Assembly (NCBI GenBank): GCA_964643885.1
Contig: CAZXUI010000031.1
Span: 1-44,953 of the forward strand
Direction: 5' to 3'
Source of the DNA: CAADGL01 sp964643885
GTDB taxonomy: Bacteria; Planctomycetota; Phycisphaerae; UBA1845; Fen-1342
Length of the DNA: 44,953 nucleotides
In this document: one piece after another, positions 24,264-32,691 of the stretch
How the letters are laid out: each line of letters begins with the position of its first letter
Numbering within the stretch: position 1 is the stretch's first letter
The notes under the pieces: model-generated
The model's input: the letters and a program-made list of their open reading frames with translations, nothing else
The model's database searches: none
What the model was told of the DNA's origin: nothing
Translations under genes and position numbers: made by a program

Positions 24264-26422
24264 GGCCGCCTCGCGAGAACCGGAATCGAGCGCCGCAGCT
24301 TGAGCCACACGGCCACGTCGCTGTCGCTCGATTTCTCGAGGTCGAGCAGGTCGTACTCGACCTCGAGCGAGAGACTGAACAGCCCGATCTTGTACGACAC
24401 GCCCGCGGTGACGTCCACGCCGTGCGTCTGGCCGTAGAGGCCGTCGTTTTCATAGCGATAGCGGGCCGCTGTGCTGGCCTCAAGGTCGCGGCCGAGCAGG
24501 TAGCGGTAGCTCATGCCGGCGTCGAAGAGCGTGGTTGAGCGGGCGTCGAGGTCGGTGTTGCCCTCGAAATCGAAATAGGAGAGGGCCGTGTTGGCGGCGA
24601 GCGTGCTGCGCGCGTCTTCGAGCAGGGTCGCGTCGGCCGTGGCGTGCACCGCCTGGTAGGGGTCGATCGAGTCGTCGTTGTACTCGTACTCGATGCCGCT
24701 GGACCAGCGCCGCTGGCGGTAGCGCAGGCCGAGGCGGTGGCGGTTGACGTTTCGCTCGGTGAAGGTCAGGAAGCGCGTGCGGTCGATCTGCTCATTCTGG
24801 AGCGAGCCGGCGTAGTAGGGCGTCAGGCCGAAGCTGAAGTCCTGCTGGAGCCGCAGGTCGGCGCGGTCGCGCTGGGCCTCGAAGTCGTCGAACGCGCGGT
24901 AGGTGTAGCTGACGTAGACGGTCTGCCCGTCGGCGATCTGCCCGCTGCGGACGCGCAGCAGGGCGGTGAAGTCGCCGTGCCGCAGGACGACGAAGTCGCG
25001 GACGGGCAGATAGGTCCGCGTGCGGGCCTGGTTGGTGACGACGATGCTGCCGATCTCGACGTTGCGCTGGGCGAGGTACGTCGCCAGGGGGTCGCGCAGC
25101 GTGACGGCCTCGGCGATGACGATGCCGCCCCGGCCGCCGTCGGAGGTATTCACGTGCGAGTGGGCGTAGGAGAGGTTGCCCGAGAAGCGGCCGGCCGAGT
25201 TGTCGAAGGAGAAGGACGCGTTGGCCGTCGCGCCCCAGTCGGTCGTGTCCGGGCTTCCGCCGAGCCGCCCCTGCTGGACGCTGGTGTTCTGGTGCAGGCC
25301 GTGGAGGTTGAGCGTGGAGGTCAGGTGCTGGCCGAGCTGGTGGACCAGGCCGATATCGCCGCGCCACTGCTCGAGCTCGAGCTGCTGGAAGCGCTCCTGC
25401 AAGTATTGCAGCCGGTAGGTCGTTGCGAAGGAGGGGCTGTGCTGGAGCCGCAGGTGAAGCGCGGCCTCGTACTGATCGCGGGCCAGGTCGCCCGTCTCAT
25501 CCTGGAATCGCAGCAGCGTCTGGGCCTGGCTGCGGTGGTCCAGGCCGAAGCGGATCGTATGGTCGAGCGTCAGCTCGTTGCGCACGGTGTCGAAGCGCGT
25601 GCCGCTGCCGGAGTATTTCTCCTCCTGGTCGACGTACTCGTACTGGAGCCGCAGCGCGTGGAACGGATCGGGCTGCCAGGTGGCCTCGTAGGCCAGGCGG
25701 TCGCGGCCGCGGTCCTCGTCGTCCATGAGGCGGTCGGACAGGTCGGAACGGCTCTCGAGCCGCTCGAACTCGTGGTCGAAGGTCAGCCGCATCGGCAGGA
25801 TCGGGTCGTTGTAGAACAGGCCGCCGCCGAAGCGCTCGCGCCGCCGGTCCAGGCTCGGCAGAAACTGCCGCGGGATGCGGTCTTCGCCCTGCGAGGCGTA
25901 GGCCGTGGCGGAGATGCGGCCGGCGGGGAAGAGCGTCATGCGCACGTCGTATTCGAGCAGGTTGCCGCTGCGGTCATCGCTGAGGTCCTGTCCGGGGCGC
26001 TGCTCGTAGAACGACTCCTGCGTCAGCCCCCAGCGGGCGGCCAGGTCGTATTGCAGCACGCGCTCGCCGAGGATGGAGCCGTCGCTCGTCAAGCCGAGGG
26101 TCTCGTCGAAGCGCGTCGCCTCGTTGACCTGCCGGTCGCGAAAGCGATAGCGGCCGACGTCGTCGGTGATGACTTGGCGGCGGCGATAGGACGCGTCGAA
26201 GCCGAGCTCGAAGCTCAGCTCGTCGATGTCGAGCAGTGAGGGCGTGCGCGGGGCGTCGTCGGTGGCTTGATCGGTGGGCGCGGATTCCTGCGATGCGGCC
26301 GGCTGCGAGGCGGGCGGCGGAGCGGCGTCGGCCGGCTGCGTGTCCTGGCCGCGCAGCGCCGGGGCTCCGGGGCCGAGGGCAATCGAGAGGGCGGCGCCGA
26401 TTGCCAACCAGCGATGTCGCAT
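24260..26422 (-). CDS. Large outer-membrane beta-barrel protein, putative cytochrome-conduit porin
   Basis: A 720-residue protein with a signal peptide (residues 1-25) and a Pro/Ala/Gln-rich linker to about residue 65. From there it shows long runs of alternating-hydrophobicity strands with aromatic residues and short polar turns (ELGFDASYRRRQV, RLQYEYVDQEEKY, HRLGLRYRQRRWSSGIEYEY, DVTAGVSYKIGLFSLSLEVEYDLL), typical of an outer-membrane barrel of more than 20 strands. There are no haem or enzyme motifs. Its size and its place among multihaem cytochromes resemble MtrB/PioB or Geobacter OmbB porins, which sheath cytochromes across the outer membrane. Family membership cannot be confirmed by eye. 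It is the first gene of the minus unit and is coupled to the NHL lipoprotein. Confidence 0.75.
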   Translation of the reverse strand: MRHRWLAIGAALSIALGPGAPALRGQDTQPADAAPPPASQPAASQESAPTDQATDDAPRTPSLLDIDELSFELGFDASYRRRQVITDDVGRYRFRDRQVNEATRFDETLGLTSDGSILGERVLQYDLAARWGLTQESFYEQRPGQDLSDDRSGNLLEYDVRMTLFPAGRISATAYASQGEDRIPRQFLPSLDRRRERFGGGLFYNDPILPMRLTFDHEFERLESRSDLSDRLMDDEDRGRDRLAYEATWQPDPFHALRLQYEYVDQEEKYSGSGTRFDTVRNELTLDHTIRFGLDHRSQAQTLLRFQDETGDLARDQYEAALHLRLQHSPSFATTYRLQYLQERFQQLELEQWRGDIGLVHQLGQHLTSTLNLHGLHQNTSVQQGRLGGSPDTTDWGATANASFSFDNSAGRFSGNLSYAHSHVNTSDGGRGGIVIAEAVTLRDPLATYLAQRNVEIGSIVVTNQARTRTYLPVRDFVVLRHGDFTALLRVRSGQIADGQTVYVSYTYRAFDDFEAQRDRADLRLQQDFSFGLTPYYAGSLQNEQIDRTRFLTFTERNVNRHRLGLRYRQRRWSSGIEYEYNDDSIDPYQAVHATADATLLEDARSTLAANTALSYFDFEGNTDLDARSTTLFDAGMSYRYLLGRDLEASTAARYRYENDGLYGQTHGVDVTAGVSYKIGLFSLSLEVEYDLLDLEKSSDSDVAVWLKLRRSIPVLARRP

Positions 26423-26625
26423 GAAATGGCTCGTAGCAATGTGCCGCCGACCGCAGGCGGACCGATGATGTCGCACCGTAGTGAGGCGGCGCGCGGCTGT
26501 CCAGAGAACTTTTGCGCGCGGCGCGAATGCGACTTGTGGCCGACCGGCGGCGGCGCTATATTCGGCATGATCGGTGCTCGGCCGATCCGCGCGTCGACGC
26601 ACAACGATGGGATGTGCTCATCGCC

Positions 26626-27276
26626 ATGTTCTCTCGTCTCGTCCTGCCGGCCCTGGTTTTTCTGCCGCTTGTGCCGCTGCTGACGTCGGCCGAGCCGCCC
26701 GCCGCGTCGCCCGTCGCGATGCAGTCGCAGGCGCCGGCCGCGCCCGCTTCTGCCGGAGATCGCTACACGAGCGGTCTTGTGGGCAGCCCGCATGACTTCA
26801 CACAATCCGAACCGCCCGCGTCCGATTTGTGCCTGCCGTGTCATGTCGCCCATCTGGCCGGGCCGCCGGCGCAGCTCGCCGAGCGACAGCCCGCCGCCAC
26901 CCAGCCGCTGCGGCCCTACCAGACGCTGGCGGCCGAGCTGGACGCTGCCTCGCTGCTGTGCCTGAGCTGTCACGACGGCGTGATCGCCAGTGACGTGTTC
27001 ACCGCCGCGCATGCGACGCAGTTCAGCTCGCAGCTCGGTACTTCTGGCAGCCGCGGGCGGCCGCTGGCGGGGCACCCGATCGGTGTGAAGTACCCCCTGT
27101 CGGATCCGAAATATCACCCGCCGGCGGCCGTGACGAGCTCCGGCCGGGTCAAGCTCCCGCTCGGGCGGGTGCAGTGCACTTCCTGCCACGATCCGCACAA
27201 CACGGAAGATCACGACGGCATGCTCGTGATGAGCAATCAGCGAAGCAACCTCTGCCTGACGTGTCATCGACTATGA
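26626..27276 (+). CDS. Secreted tetrahaem c-type cytochrome
   Basis: A 216-residue protein with a signal peptide (MFSRLVLPALVFLPLVPLLT) and four CXXCH sites: CLPCH, CLSCH, CTSCH and CLTCH. The order CHxAH, CHDG, HPIGVKY, CHDPHN, CLTCH with little extra sequence matches the first four haems of the 12-haem protein at 21310-23049. In size and haem order it resembles tetrahaem cytochromes of the OmcE type, some of which polymerise into wires; this is only a resemblance. The start is uncertain (GTG 26614 is possible). Its stop overlaps the next gene as ATGA. It is divergent from the barrel gene with about 200 bases between them, room for a shared control region. Confidence 0.85.
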   Translation: MFSRLVLPALVFLPLVPLLTSAEPPAASPVAMQSQAPAAPASAGDRYTSGLVGSPHDFTQSEPPASDLCLPCHVAHLAGPPAQLAERQPAATQPLRPYQTLAAELDAASLLCLSCHDGVIASDVFTAAHATQFSSQLGTSGSRGRPLAGHPIGVKYPLSDPKYHPPAAVTSSGRVKLPLGRVQCTSCHDPHNTEDHDGMLVMSNQRSNLCLTCHRL

Positions 27277-29210
27277 GAGGCCGGCGGGCGATCTGCGCGA
27301 GGCGGCGGAGCGGGGCCGGGCTCGGCTGTAGCCTCGCGGCGTGGGCGCTGCTGGCCGCGCTCCCCCTGGCCTGTACGGACCGTCGGCCGGGCGGCGCTGC
27401 GCCGCGGGCGGAGCGCGATGCTGCGTCGTGGCATGTCGCGGCGCTGGGGAATCTGCAAATCGGCCGCCCGCCGACGCCGGCAGAGGTGCAGCTCGCGACG
27501 TTTCTGTTCGGCGTCGAGCCGGAGCGGCCGCTCGGGTTGATCACGCCAGGCGGTCTTTGTGCGCGCGGCGGCCGGCTGGTCGTGTGTGATCTGGCGCTGG
27601 CGGCGTTGCTGGAGCTCGCTGAGCCGTCGGCCGGGTTGCGTGACCTTCGGTTTGCCGCGGCTCCGTCGCGGCCGGCGCTCATCCGGGCGGCGCCGGACGG
27701 TGGCTTGCTGTGCGTCGATGCGGCCGCTGCGGCGGTGATTCGCTACGACGGGCAGAACCGCGAGCAGGCCCGCTATGCGCTGCGCGATTCTCCGCTGCGC
27801 CCGTCGGGCGTGCTTCAGGTCGGCCAGGAGGTATGGGTCAGCAATGCCGCCGCGCATCGGATCGAGGTGTTCGACGCGGCGGGCGGGGGGCATCTGCGGT
27901 CGATCGGCGGCCCGGGGCGCGGGCCGCTCCAGTTCGGCCTGCCGCTGGCGATGGCGCAGACGCCGGACGGCCGCGTGCTGGTCGTCGATATGCTCGGTTG
28001 CCGCGTGCAGATTCTCAGTGCGGCCGGCGAATACCTGGGACAGCTCGGCGGACCGGGGGATCGTGTCGGCCGTTTCGGCCGGCCGAAGGATGTGGCCGTC
28101 GGGCCGGACGGCATGGCTTTCGTTCTCGATGCCGCGTCGCAGCGGATTCACGTGTTCACGGCCGACGGATCGCCGCTGCTGGCGTTCGGACAGGGCGGGG
28201 CGGAGGGGAATCTCGCGTTGCCGGCGGCGCTGGCGGTCGCCGCGCGCGACGATCTGAATCGCGATCGGATTCCGGCGGATTTCGCGGCGGACTATCTCGT
28301 TCTCGTGTCGGAGCAATTGCGCGAGCCGGGGCTGCGCGTTTTCGCATGGCGCAGTGCCGGTCCGCGGGCGGAGGAGCAGGCCGCGGAGGCGCCGCCGCGC
28401 TACAACGAGGCGGGAACGTCGAATCCGCACTGGGCGGTGGACGGCTGCCGCGAGTGTCACGCGGGCGAGGGGGAGCGGATCGAGCCGATTCCGGCGGAGC
28501 AGGTCGATCAGCTCTGTTTGAGCTGTCATGATGGCGTGCGGGCGGGGCGAGATGCACACCCGATCGGCCGGCCGGTGACGGGCGAGAATCTGCGGCTGCC
28601 GGAGGGCTGGCCGGCGGTGGACGGGCGGCTGGGCTGTCTGACGTGTCACGACATCGCGCGGCATTGCGACGCGGAGGCGATCCGCCCGCGAGCGAATCCG
28701 CTTCTGCTTCGCGGGACTGTCGCCGGCGACGCAGCGATGTTCTGCACGTCGTGCCATACGCAGCAGCAGCCGCTGCGGCTCAATCCGCACCAGGCGCCGC
28801 AGCTCGCGGCGGGGCAGTGGCACGCGAGCTGCGACGTGTGTCATGCCGAGCCGCTGGCGTGGTCGCCGGCGGGGCAGCGCCGCGGCGAGCCCGCGCTGCG
28901 AGCCGAAGCGGACGTGCTGTGCCTGTCGTGTCACGTGCGGCATTGGGATTATTTTCCGGAAGGGCACCTGGGCCGGTTCATGCCCGATGAGTCGTCGCTC
29001 GCCTCGGCGGGCGCGCGACGCTGGAGTCGCCCGGCGGAGCTGCCGCTTGTCGACGGCCGGATCGCCTGTCTGACGTGCCACAATCCTCACGCGCAGGGAT
29101 TGTTCGCGGCGGGTTCGCCGCTGGGGCGGGTTTCGCAGGCGGAGACGGACCGCGGGGCGTCGCTGCGGCTGGCCCGGCCGGAGCTTTGTCAGGCGTGCCA
29201 CCTGCGTTGA
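27273..29210 (+). CDS. NHL-repeat/octahaem c-type cytochrome fusion lipoprotein
   Basis: A 645-residue protein. The signal peptide ends in the lipobox LPLAC. The N-terminal half (about residues 60-365) carries NHL units such as LRPSGVLQVGQEVWVSN, FGLPLAMAQTPDGRVLVVD and FGRPKDVAVGPDGMAFVLD. The C-terminal part has eight CXXCH sites (CRECH, CLSCH, CLTCH, CTSCH, CDVCH, CLSCH, CLTCH, CQACH). The ATG overlaps the stop of the tetrahaem gene. The fusion of a propeller to a haem chain suggests a docking platform that positions the haems against a partner. The location is probably an outer-membrane or surface lipoprotein. Confidence 0.88.
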   Translation: MRGRRAICARRRSGAGLGCSLAAWALLAALPLACTDRRPGGAAPRAERDAASWHVAALGNLQIGRPPTPAEVQLATFLFGVEPERPLGLITPGGLCARGGRLVVCDLALAALLELAEPSAGLRDLRFAAAPSRPALIRAAPDGGLLCVDAAAAAVIRYDGQNREQARYALRDSPLRPSGVLQVGQEVWVSNAAAHRIEVFDAAGGGHLRSIGGPGRGPLQFGLPLAMAQTPDGRVLVVDMLGCRVQILSAAGEYLGQLGGPGDRVGRFGRPKDVAVGPDGMAFVLDAASQRIHVFTADGSPLLAFGQGGAEGNLALPAALAVAARDDLNRDRIPADFAADYLVLVSEQLREPGLRVFAWRSAGPRAEEQAAEAPPRYNEAGTSNPHWAVDGCRECHAGEGERIEPIPAEQVDQLCLSCHDGVRAGRDAHPIGRPVTGENLRLPEGWPAVDGRLGCLTCHDIARHCDAEAIRPRANPLLLRGTVAGDAAMFCTSCHTQQQPLRLNPHQAPQLAAGQWHASCDVCHAEPLAWSPAGQRRGEPALRAEADVLCLSCHVRHWDYFPEGHLGRFMPDESSLASAGARRWSRPAELPLVDGRIACLTCHNPHAQGLFAAGSPLGRVSQAETDRGASLRLARPELCQACHLR

Positions 29211-29242
29211 CCACCACGGTGGCTCGTGTGGAGGAGAGTCGC

Positions 29243-30604
29243 ATGGCACATTGTACGCATCGCTCGCGGCCGTTACGGGGTCGAATCATTCGTTGGGCGG
29301 TGTGGTCGGCCTGTTCGCTGACGGTGCTCAGCGCCGCGACCGGTTGCCCGAACCTGTTTCACGCGGCGGACGACGGGCTGCCGCCGGGCTTTGCGAATAT
29401 GAGCGACGCGACGAACGGCGGGGCGGCGCATGTCGGCTCGAGTTCCTGCGTACAGTGCCATGCGGAGGTCGCGGAGCGGCACGCGCTGCACGGCCACTCG
29501 CAGATGCTCAAACGCATCGAAGGCGCGGCGCCGCAGTATCCGCAGCAGGCCGCGCGCGCGGGCGTGGTCGACCCGCCCGCGGGGTTCGGCTGGAGCGATA
29601 TCAGCTATGTCATCGGCGGATACACGAAGCGGGCGCTCTTCATCGATCGCGACGGGTTCGTACTGACGGACGGCACGGCGGGCGTGCCGACGCAGTGGAC
29701 ACTGGCCTTTCCGCCGAACGGAACGGGCGCCGGATTCGTCGCGTATGAGCCCGACGCGAGCGAGCCGACGCCCTACGCGCCGAACTGTTTCGAGTGCCAC
29801 ACGACGGGTCCGATGCGGCGGCATGCCGGCAGCCCGGGCTTTCAGGAGAACCGGCCCGGCTTCATGGGAACCTGGGTCGAGGCGGGGATCCAGTGCGAGT
29901 CGTGCCACGGGCCGGGCAGCGGCCACTTCACCAGCGTCGGGAGCGAGGTGCGCATCGACCGCACGCGCATCTTCGTCGATCCGACCGGCGAGGCGAGCTG
30001 CGGCACGTGCCACAGCCGCACGCCGGCTCAGGCGGATCAGCCGATCCTCGCGGCCCGCGGATTCGTACAGTATCAGCAGCAGGAGAGCGAGCTGCGGGCC
30101 AGCGGTGGCCACGCCGGCTTCACCTGCACGACCTGCCACGATCCGCACGCTTCCGTGACCGCGGATCGAACGAACGCCATCCGCAACCAGTGTTCGGTCT
30201 GCCACAGCGACCAGAATCTGGCCCGCCACGAGGGTCGGACCTACGTCGCGGCCAACGGGCACGTCGAGACACTTTCGTGCGAGAGCTGCCACATGACCTA
30301 CGCGACCCGCAACGCGAGCCGCGCCGTGATCGACTCGTTCGACGCGGCCGACGGGCGTTTCCTCGGCCAGGGCCGCATCGGCGACACGCGGACGCACATC
30401 TTCCGCATCAACACGAACCCGGTGGACTACACGGCGATGTTCTCGGAAGACGGTTCTCAGGTCGCGCGCGACGCGGAGGGAATGGCGGCCGTGACGGTCG
30501 ACTTCGTCTGCCTGCGCTGCCACAACGGGCAGGGCAGCGTGTTCGGGCTGTCGGTCGAGCGGGCGGCGGAGATCGCCGGAGAGATTCACAGCGAACTGCC
30601 GTAG
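29243..30604 (+). CDS. Octahaem c-type cytochrome lipoprotein
   Basis: A 453-residue protein with GGAGGAG 7 bases before the ATG at 29243. The signal peptide ends in the lipobox SAATGC. There are eight CXXCH sites: CVQCH, CFECH, CESCH, CGTCH, CTTCH, CSVCH, CESCH and CLRCH. The beginning (GSSSCVQCHAEVAERHALHGHS), the segment SDISYVIGGYTKRALF between haems 1 and 2, and CESCHGPGSGH resemble cytochrome c554-type multihaem proteins. It lies 32 bases after the NHL fusion gene and ends at a palindrome. It is a relay protein in the same chain (inference). Confidence 0.88.
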   Translation: MAHCTHRSRPLRGRIIRWAVWSACSLTVLSAATGCPNLFHAADDGLPPGFANMSDATNGGAAHVGSSSCVQCHAEVAERHALHGHSQMLKRIEGAAPQYPQQAARAGVVDPPAGFGWSDISYVIGGYTKRALFIDRDGFVLTDGTAGVPTQWTLAFPPNGTGAGFVAYEPDASEPTPYAPNCFECHTTGPMRRHAGSPGFQENRPGFMGTWVEAGIQCESCHGPGSGHFTSVGSEVRIDRTRIFVDPTGEASCGTCHSRTPAQADQPILAARGFVQYQQQESELRASGGHAGFTCTTCHDPHASVTADRTNAIRNQCSVCHSDQNLARHEGRTYVAANGHVETLSCESCHMTYATRNASRAVIDSFDAADGRFLGQGRIGDTRTHIFRINTNPVDYTAMFSEDGSQVARDAEGMAAVTVDFVCLRCHNGQGSVFGLSVERAAEIAGEIHSELP

Positions 30605-30671
30605 AGCCGGCCGGCTCTACGGGCGGCGCGAGCGCAAGCAGATGGGGCGGGCCCGACCGGCCCGCCCCATC
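30601..30671. terminator. Two hairpins between convergent cytochrome genes
   Basis: A perfect 20-base palindrome gtagagccggccggctctac (30601-30620) covers the stop codon of the octahaem gene. It is followed by a 13-bp perfect stem (30641-30653 with 30659-30671) with a 5-base loop cgacc. There is no T-tract. The position between the converging ends of two cytochrome genes suits a two-way terminator. Confidence 0.6.
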
Positions 30672-30700
30672 GCACATCGGAAGCTGTCGCGCGGGCTCGC

Positions 30701-32098
30701 TTAGAACCCGTTCTCATCCAGCAGCGATGCCGCCTTGGCCAGCATCGCGTCCACGTAATTGGGATTGTGCAGACCGAGGCTGCCGTCCGACTCGATATAC
30801 GCGACCAGGAAGCGGGCCTGCTTGACCCAGTCCGGAATGCCGGACTGATCTGCCGGGCCGCCGTCGGCCGTGTACTCCCAGTCGCCCCAGGCATCCAGCC
30901 GGCCGCGCAGGGCCGTCAGCGCCGCCTGCACATCCGCCTGGTAGGTCTCGCCGCGGACCTGGATCTGGTCGGCCGAGGTCGAGTGGCAGCCGGAGCCCAG
31001 GCAGCCGCTGAAGTTCACCTGGAAGGTGTGGCCCGCGATCGCCGGGGCCTGCTCATCCTGGAAGTCCTGCCGATACAGGTGGCAGGTCGCGCACTGTTCG
31101 GTCGCCAGCACGTGCGGCGACTGGAGGCTCTGGACGAGGAGCGTCACCTCGTCGCCGTCCGGCAGCGGCATCTCGCCGATGTAGACGTTCGACTGCACGC
31201 TGTGGTGCGGGCCGCGCGACGTGGCCGTCCAGTCGCGGCCGCGGCTGTGGTGGCACTGGCCGCAGATGTTGAAGCGGGTCGGGTTGGTCGCGGCGGCGAC
31301 GGTGTTCGTGGGCGTCGAGACGACCACTTCGCGGTAGCGGAGCTGGTAGTCGCGGCCGTCCTCGGGGATCGTCGCGTTGCCCGTCCGGCCGTGCGGGTCG
31401 TGGCAGACGGCGCAGGTGACCGCCGCCAGGCTCGACGCTTCCTGCCCGGCGAAGGCATCGTTTTCGACCGCCTCGTTGTTGACGTTGATGGCGAGAAAGA
31501 CCGCGCCGGAATGGCACTGGCCGCAGCTTGTCGTGGCGCTTTCACCGGCCACGATCTCTTCGGCGACATGCTCAGTCACGTGGGCATGCAGCGAGGTCGA
31601 CCACTCGTCGAAATTGGGATGGTGGTCGCCGGTGTGGCAGCGGCCGCAGACGTTGGCCGAGATGTCGACCGGCGGGCGGAGCGAGGCGTCGTTGACGTTC
31701 ATGACGTGATCGCGTCCGGGACCGTGGCAGGACTCGCAGCCGACGTTGGCCAGCGAGTTGGTCGTGGCGCGGTCGACGAAGCCGCCCGGCTCGCCGAAGC
31801 CGACCGTGTGGCAGCCGACGCAGTTCGCGTTCGTGTCCTGCCCGATCTCCTCGAGCGACTCGAGTGCGCGGGCGTGCAGCGTACCGGTCCACTCGAAGTG
31901 CGTGTTCGCGTGACATTGCATGCAGACGGTGGAGCCGACGAACTTGCCGGTCAGGCCGGAATCACCGGTGTTCGGCTCCATGTCGTTCGGGTCGGGCATC
32001 TGCGGACAGCCCAGCGTCATCGCCAGCCAGATGCTCGCTGGGAGCATGAGCAACGCACTGCCCACGGTCCCACCCCACGGCGCTCGTATCAACCGCAT
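30701..32098 (-). CDS. Nonahaem c-type cytochrome lipoprotein
   Basis: A 465-residue protein with AAGGAGG 8 bases before the ATG. The signal peptide ends in MTLGC, a plausible lipobox. It has eight CXXCH sites (CMQCH, CVGCH, CESCH, CGRCH, CGQCH, CAVCH, CGQCH, CATCH) plus CLGSGCH (CX4CH) as a likely ninth. The start VGSTVCMQCHANTHFEWTGT and CESCHGPGRDH resemble the octahaem protein at 29243-30604, so the two are probably distant paralogues. It is transcribed alone and convergent with that gene. The C-terminal 100 residues are haem-free. Confidence 0.88.
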   Translation of the reverse strand: MRLIRAPWGGTVGSALLMLPASIWLAMTLGCPQMPDPNDMEPNTGDSGLTGKFVGSTVCMQCHANTHFEWTGTLHARALESLEEIGQDTNANCVGCHTVGFGEPGGFVDRATTNSLANVGCESCHGPGRDHVMNVNDASLRPPVDISANVCGRCHTGDHHPNFDEWSTSLHAHVTEHVAEEIVAGESATTSCGQCHSGAVFLAINVNNEAVENDAFAGQEASSLAAVTCAVCHDPHGRTGNATIPEDGRDYQLRYREVVVSTPTNTVAAATNPTRFNICGQCHHSRGRDWTATSRGPHHSVQSNVYIGEMPLPDGDEVTLLVQSLQSPHVLATEQCATCHLYRQDFQDEQAPAIAGHTFQVNFSGCLGSGCHSTSADQIQVRGETYQADVQAALTALRGRLDAWGDWEYTADGGPADQSGIPDWVKQARFLVAYIESDGSLGLHNPNYVDAMLAKAASLLDENGF

Positions 32099-32691
32099 TG
32101 CAGATCCTCCTTGCTTCTAGCCGGTCCGGCCGGCGCAAAGTCACAGACACAGGTCGAAGTGAGAACGAGATGCCGCGCCCTTCGCAGGGCCGCGCGACGC
32201 CGCCAATACGCGCGCCGCGATGTCATCCGCATAAAAGGCTACAGCACAGCAGCGGCGCTTTCCAGTGCATCGGCACCCGTTCACGCAAATTCAAATCGTA
32301 CTGCGGTAGTCCTATTGAACCTCTTGTTGATCTCACAAGCACGCGGCGCGCCACTGCGGCTCGCTTTCCGCAAGAACGATGCACATGTCGGCTTCAACCG
32401 CGATCGCGCCGCACGGGGCCGATAGGCCGATCGCGGCGCAGCGCGCAGCGAATGCTTTCAAAAATGAGCGCGCCGCCCCCGCGACCGCTGCATGAAGGCA
32501 GCCTGACGCACTATCATGTGCCACGCCGCCCGCCGCCGGGCGAGTCGGTCTGCGACGGTGGCCGGTGGCGAGCACTTTGGCTGGAAGGCGCTCGCATGCC
32601 GCATTTCCCTGCGGTCAATCCATCCCGTCTCAGCGCTCCGCCGCCGCAATCCAGCGCGCGTTCGTATCGAACGGCCGCGGGACTGATTCGC
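32099..32691. other. Divergent intergenic region of the cytochrome island
   Basis: This 593-base stretch separates the nonahaem gene (minus) from the cytochrome b/c fusion gene (plus), so it should hold both promoters. The middle (about 32281-32340) is clearly richer in A and T, but I could not assign promoter boxes. CCGCGATCG (32398-32406) can pair with CGATCGCGG (32428-32436), with an inner GGCC/GGCC stem. The region after 32596 is open in the frame of the fusion gene and may be its N-terminal extension. Confidence 0.5.

Noticed and set aside
23050..24483. Long N-terminal extension of the 12-haem cytochrome frame, giving about 1057 residues.
   Set aside because: The extra part is Arg/Pro-rich, out of frame with and overlapping the NHL lipoprotein gene on the same strand, and a clear signal peptide begins at 23049.
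30767..32425. 552-codon plus-strand open frame opposite the nonahaem cytochrome gene.
   Set aside because: It has no haem or other motif and crosses the divergent promoter region; the minus strand has nine haem motifs and a strong ribosome-binding site.
32098..32691. About 198 additional in-frame residues before the cytochrome b/c fusion protein.
   Set aside because: Most of it is unlike coding sequence and lies before a clean signal peptide. Only the last 32 codons (from 32596) remain a possible alternative start.
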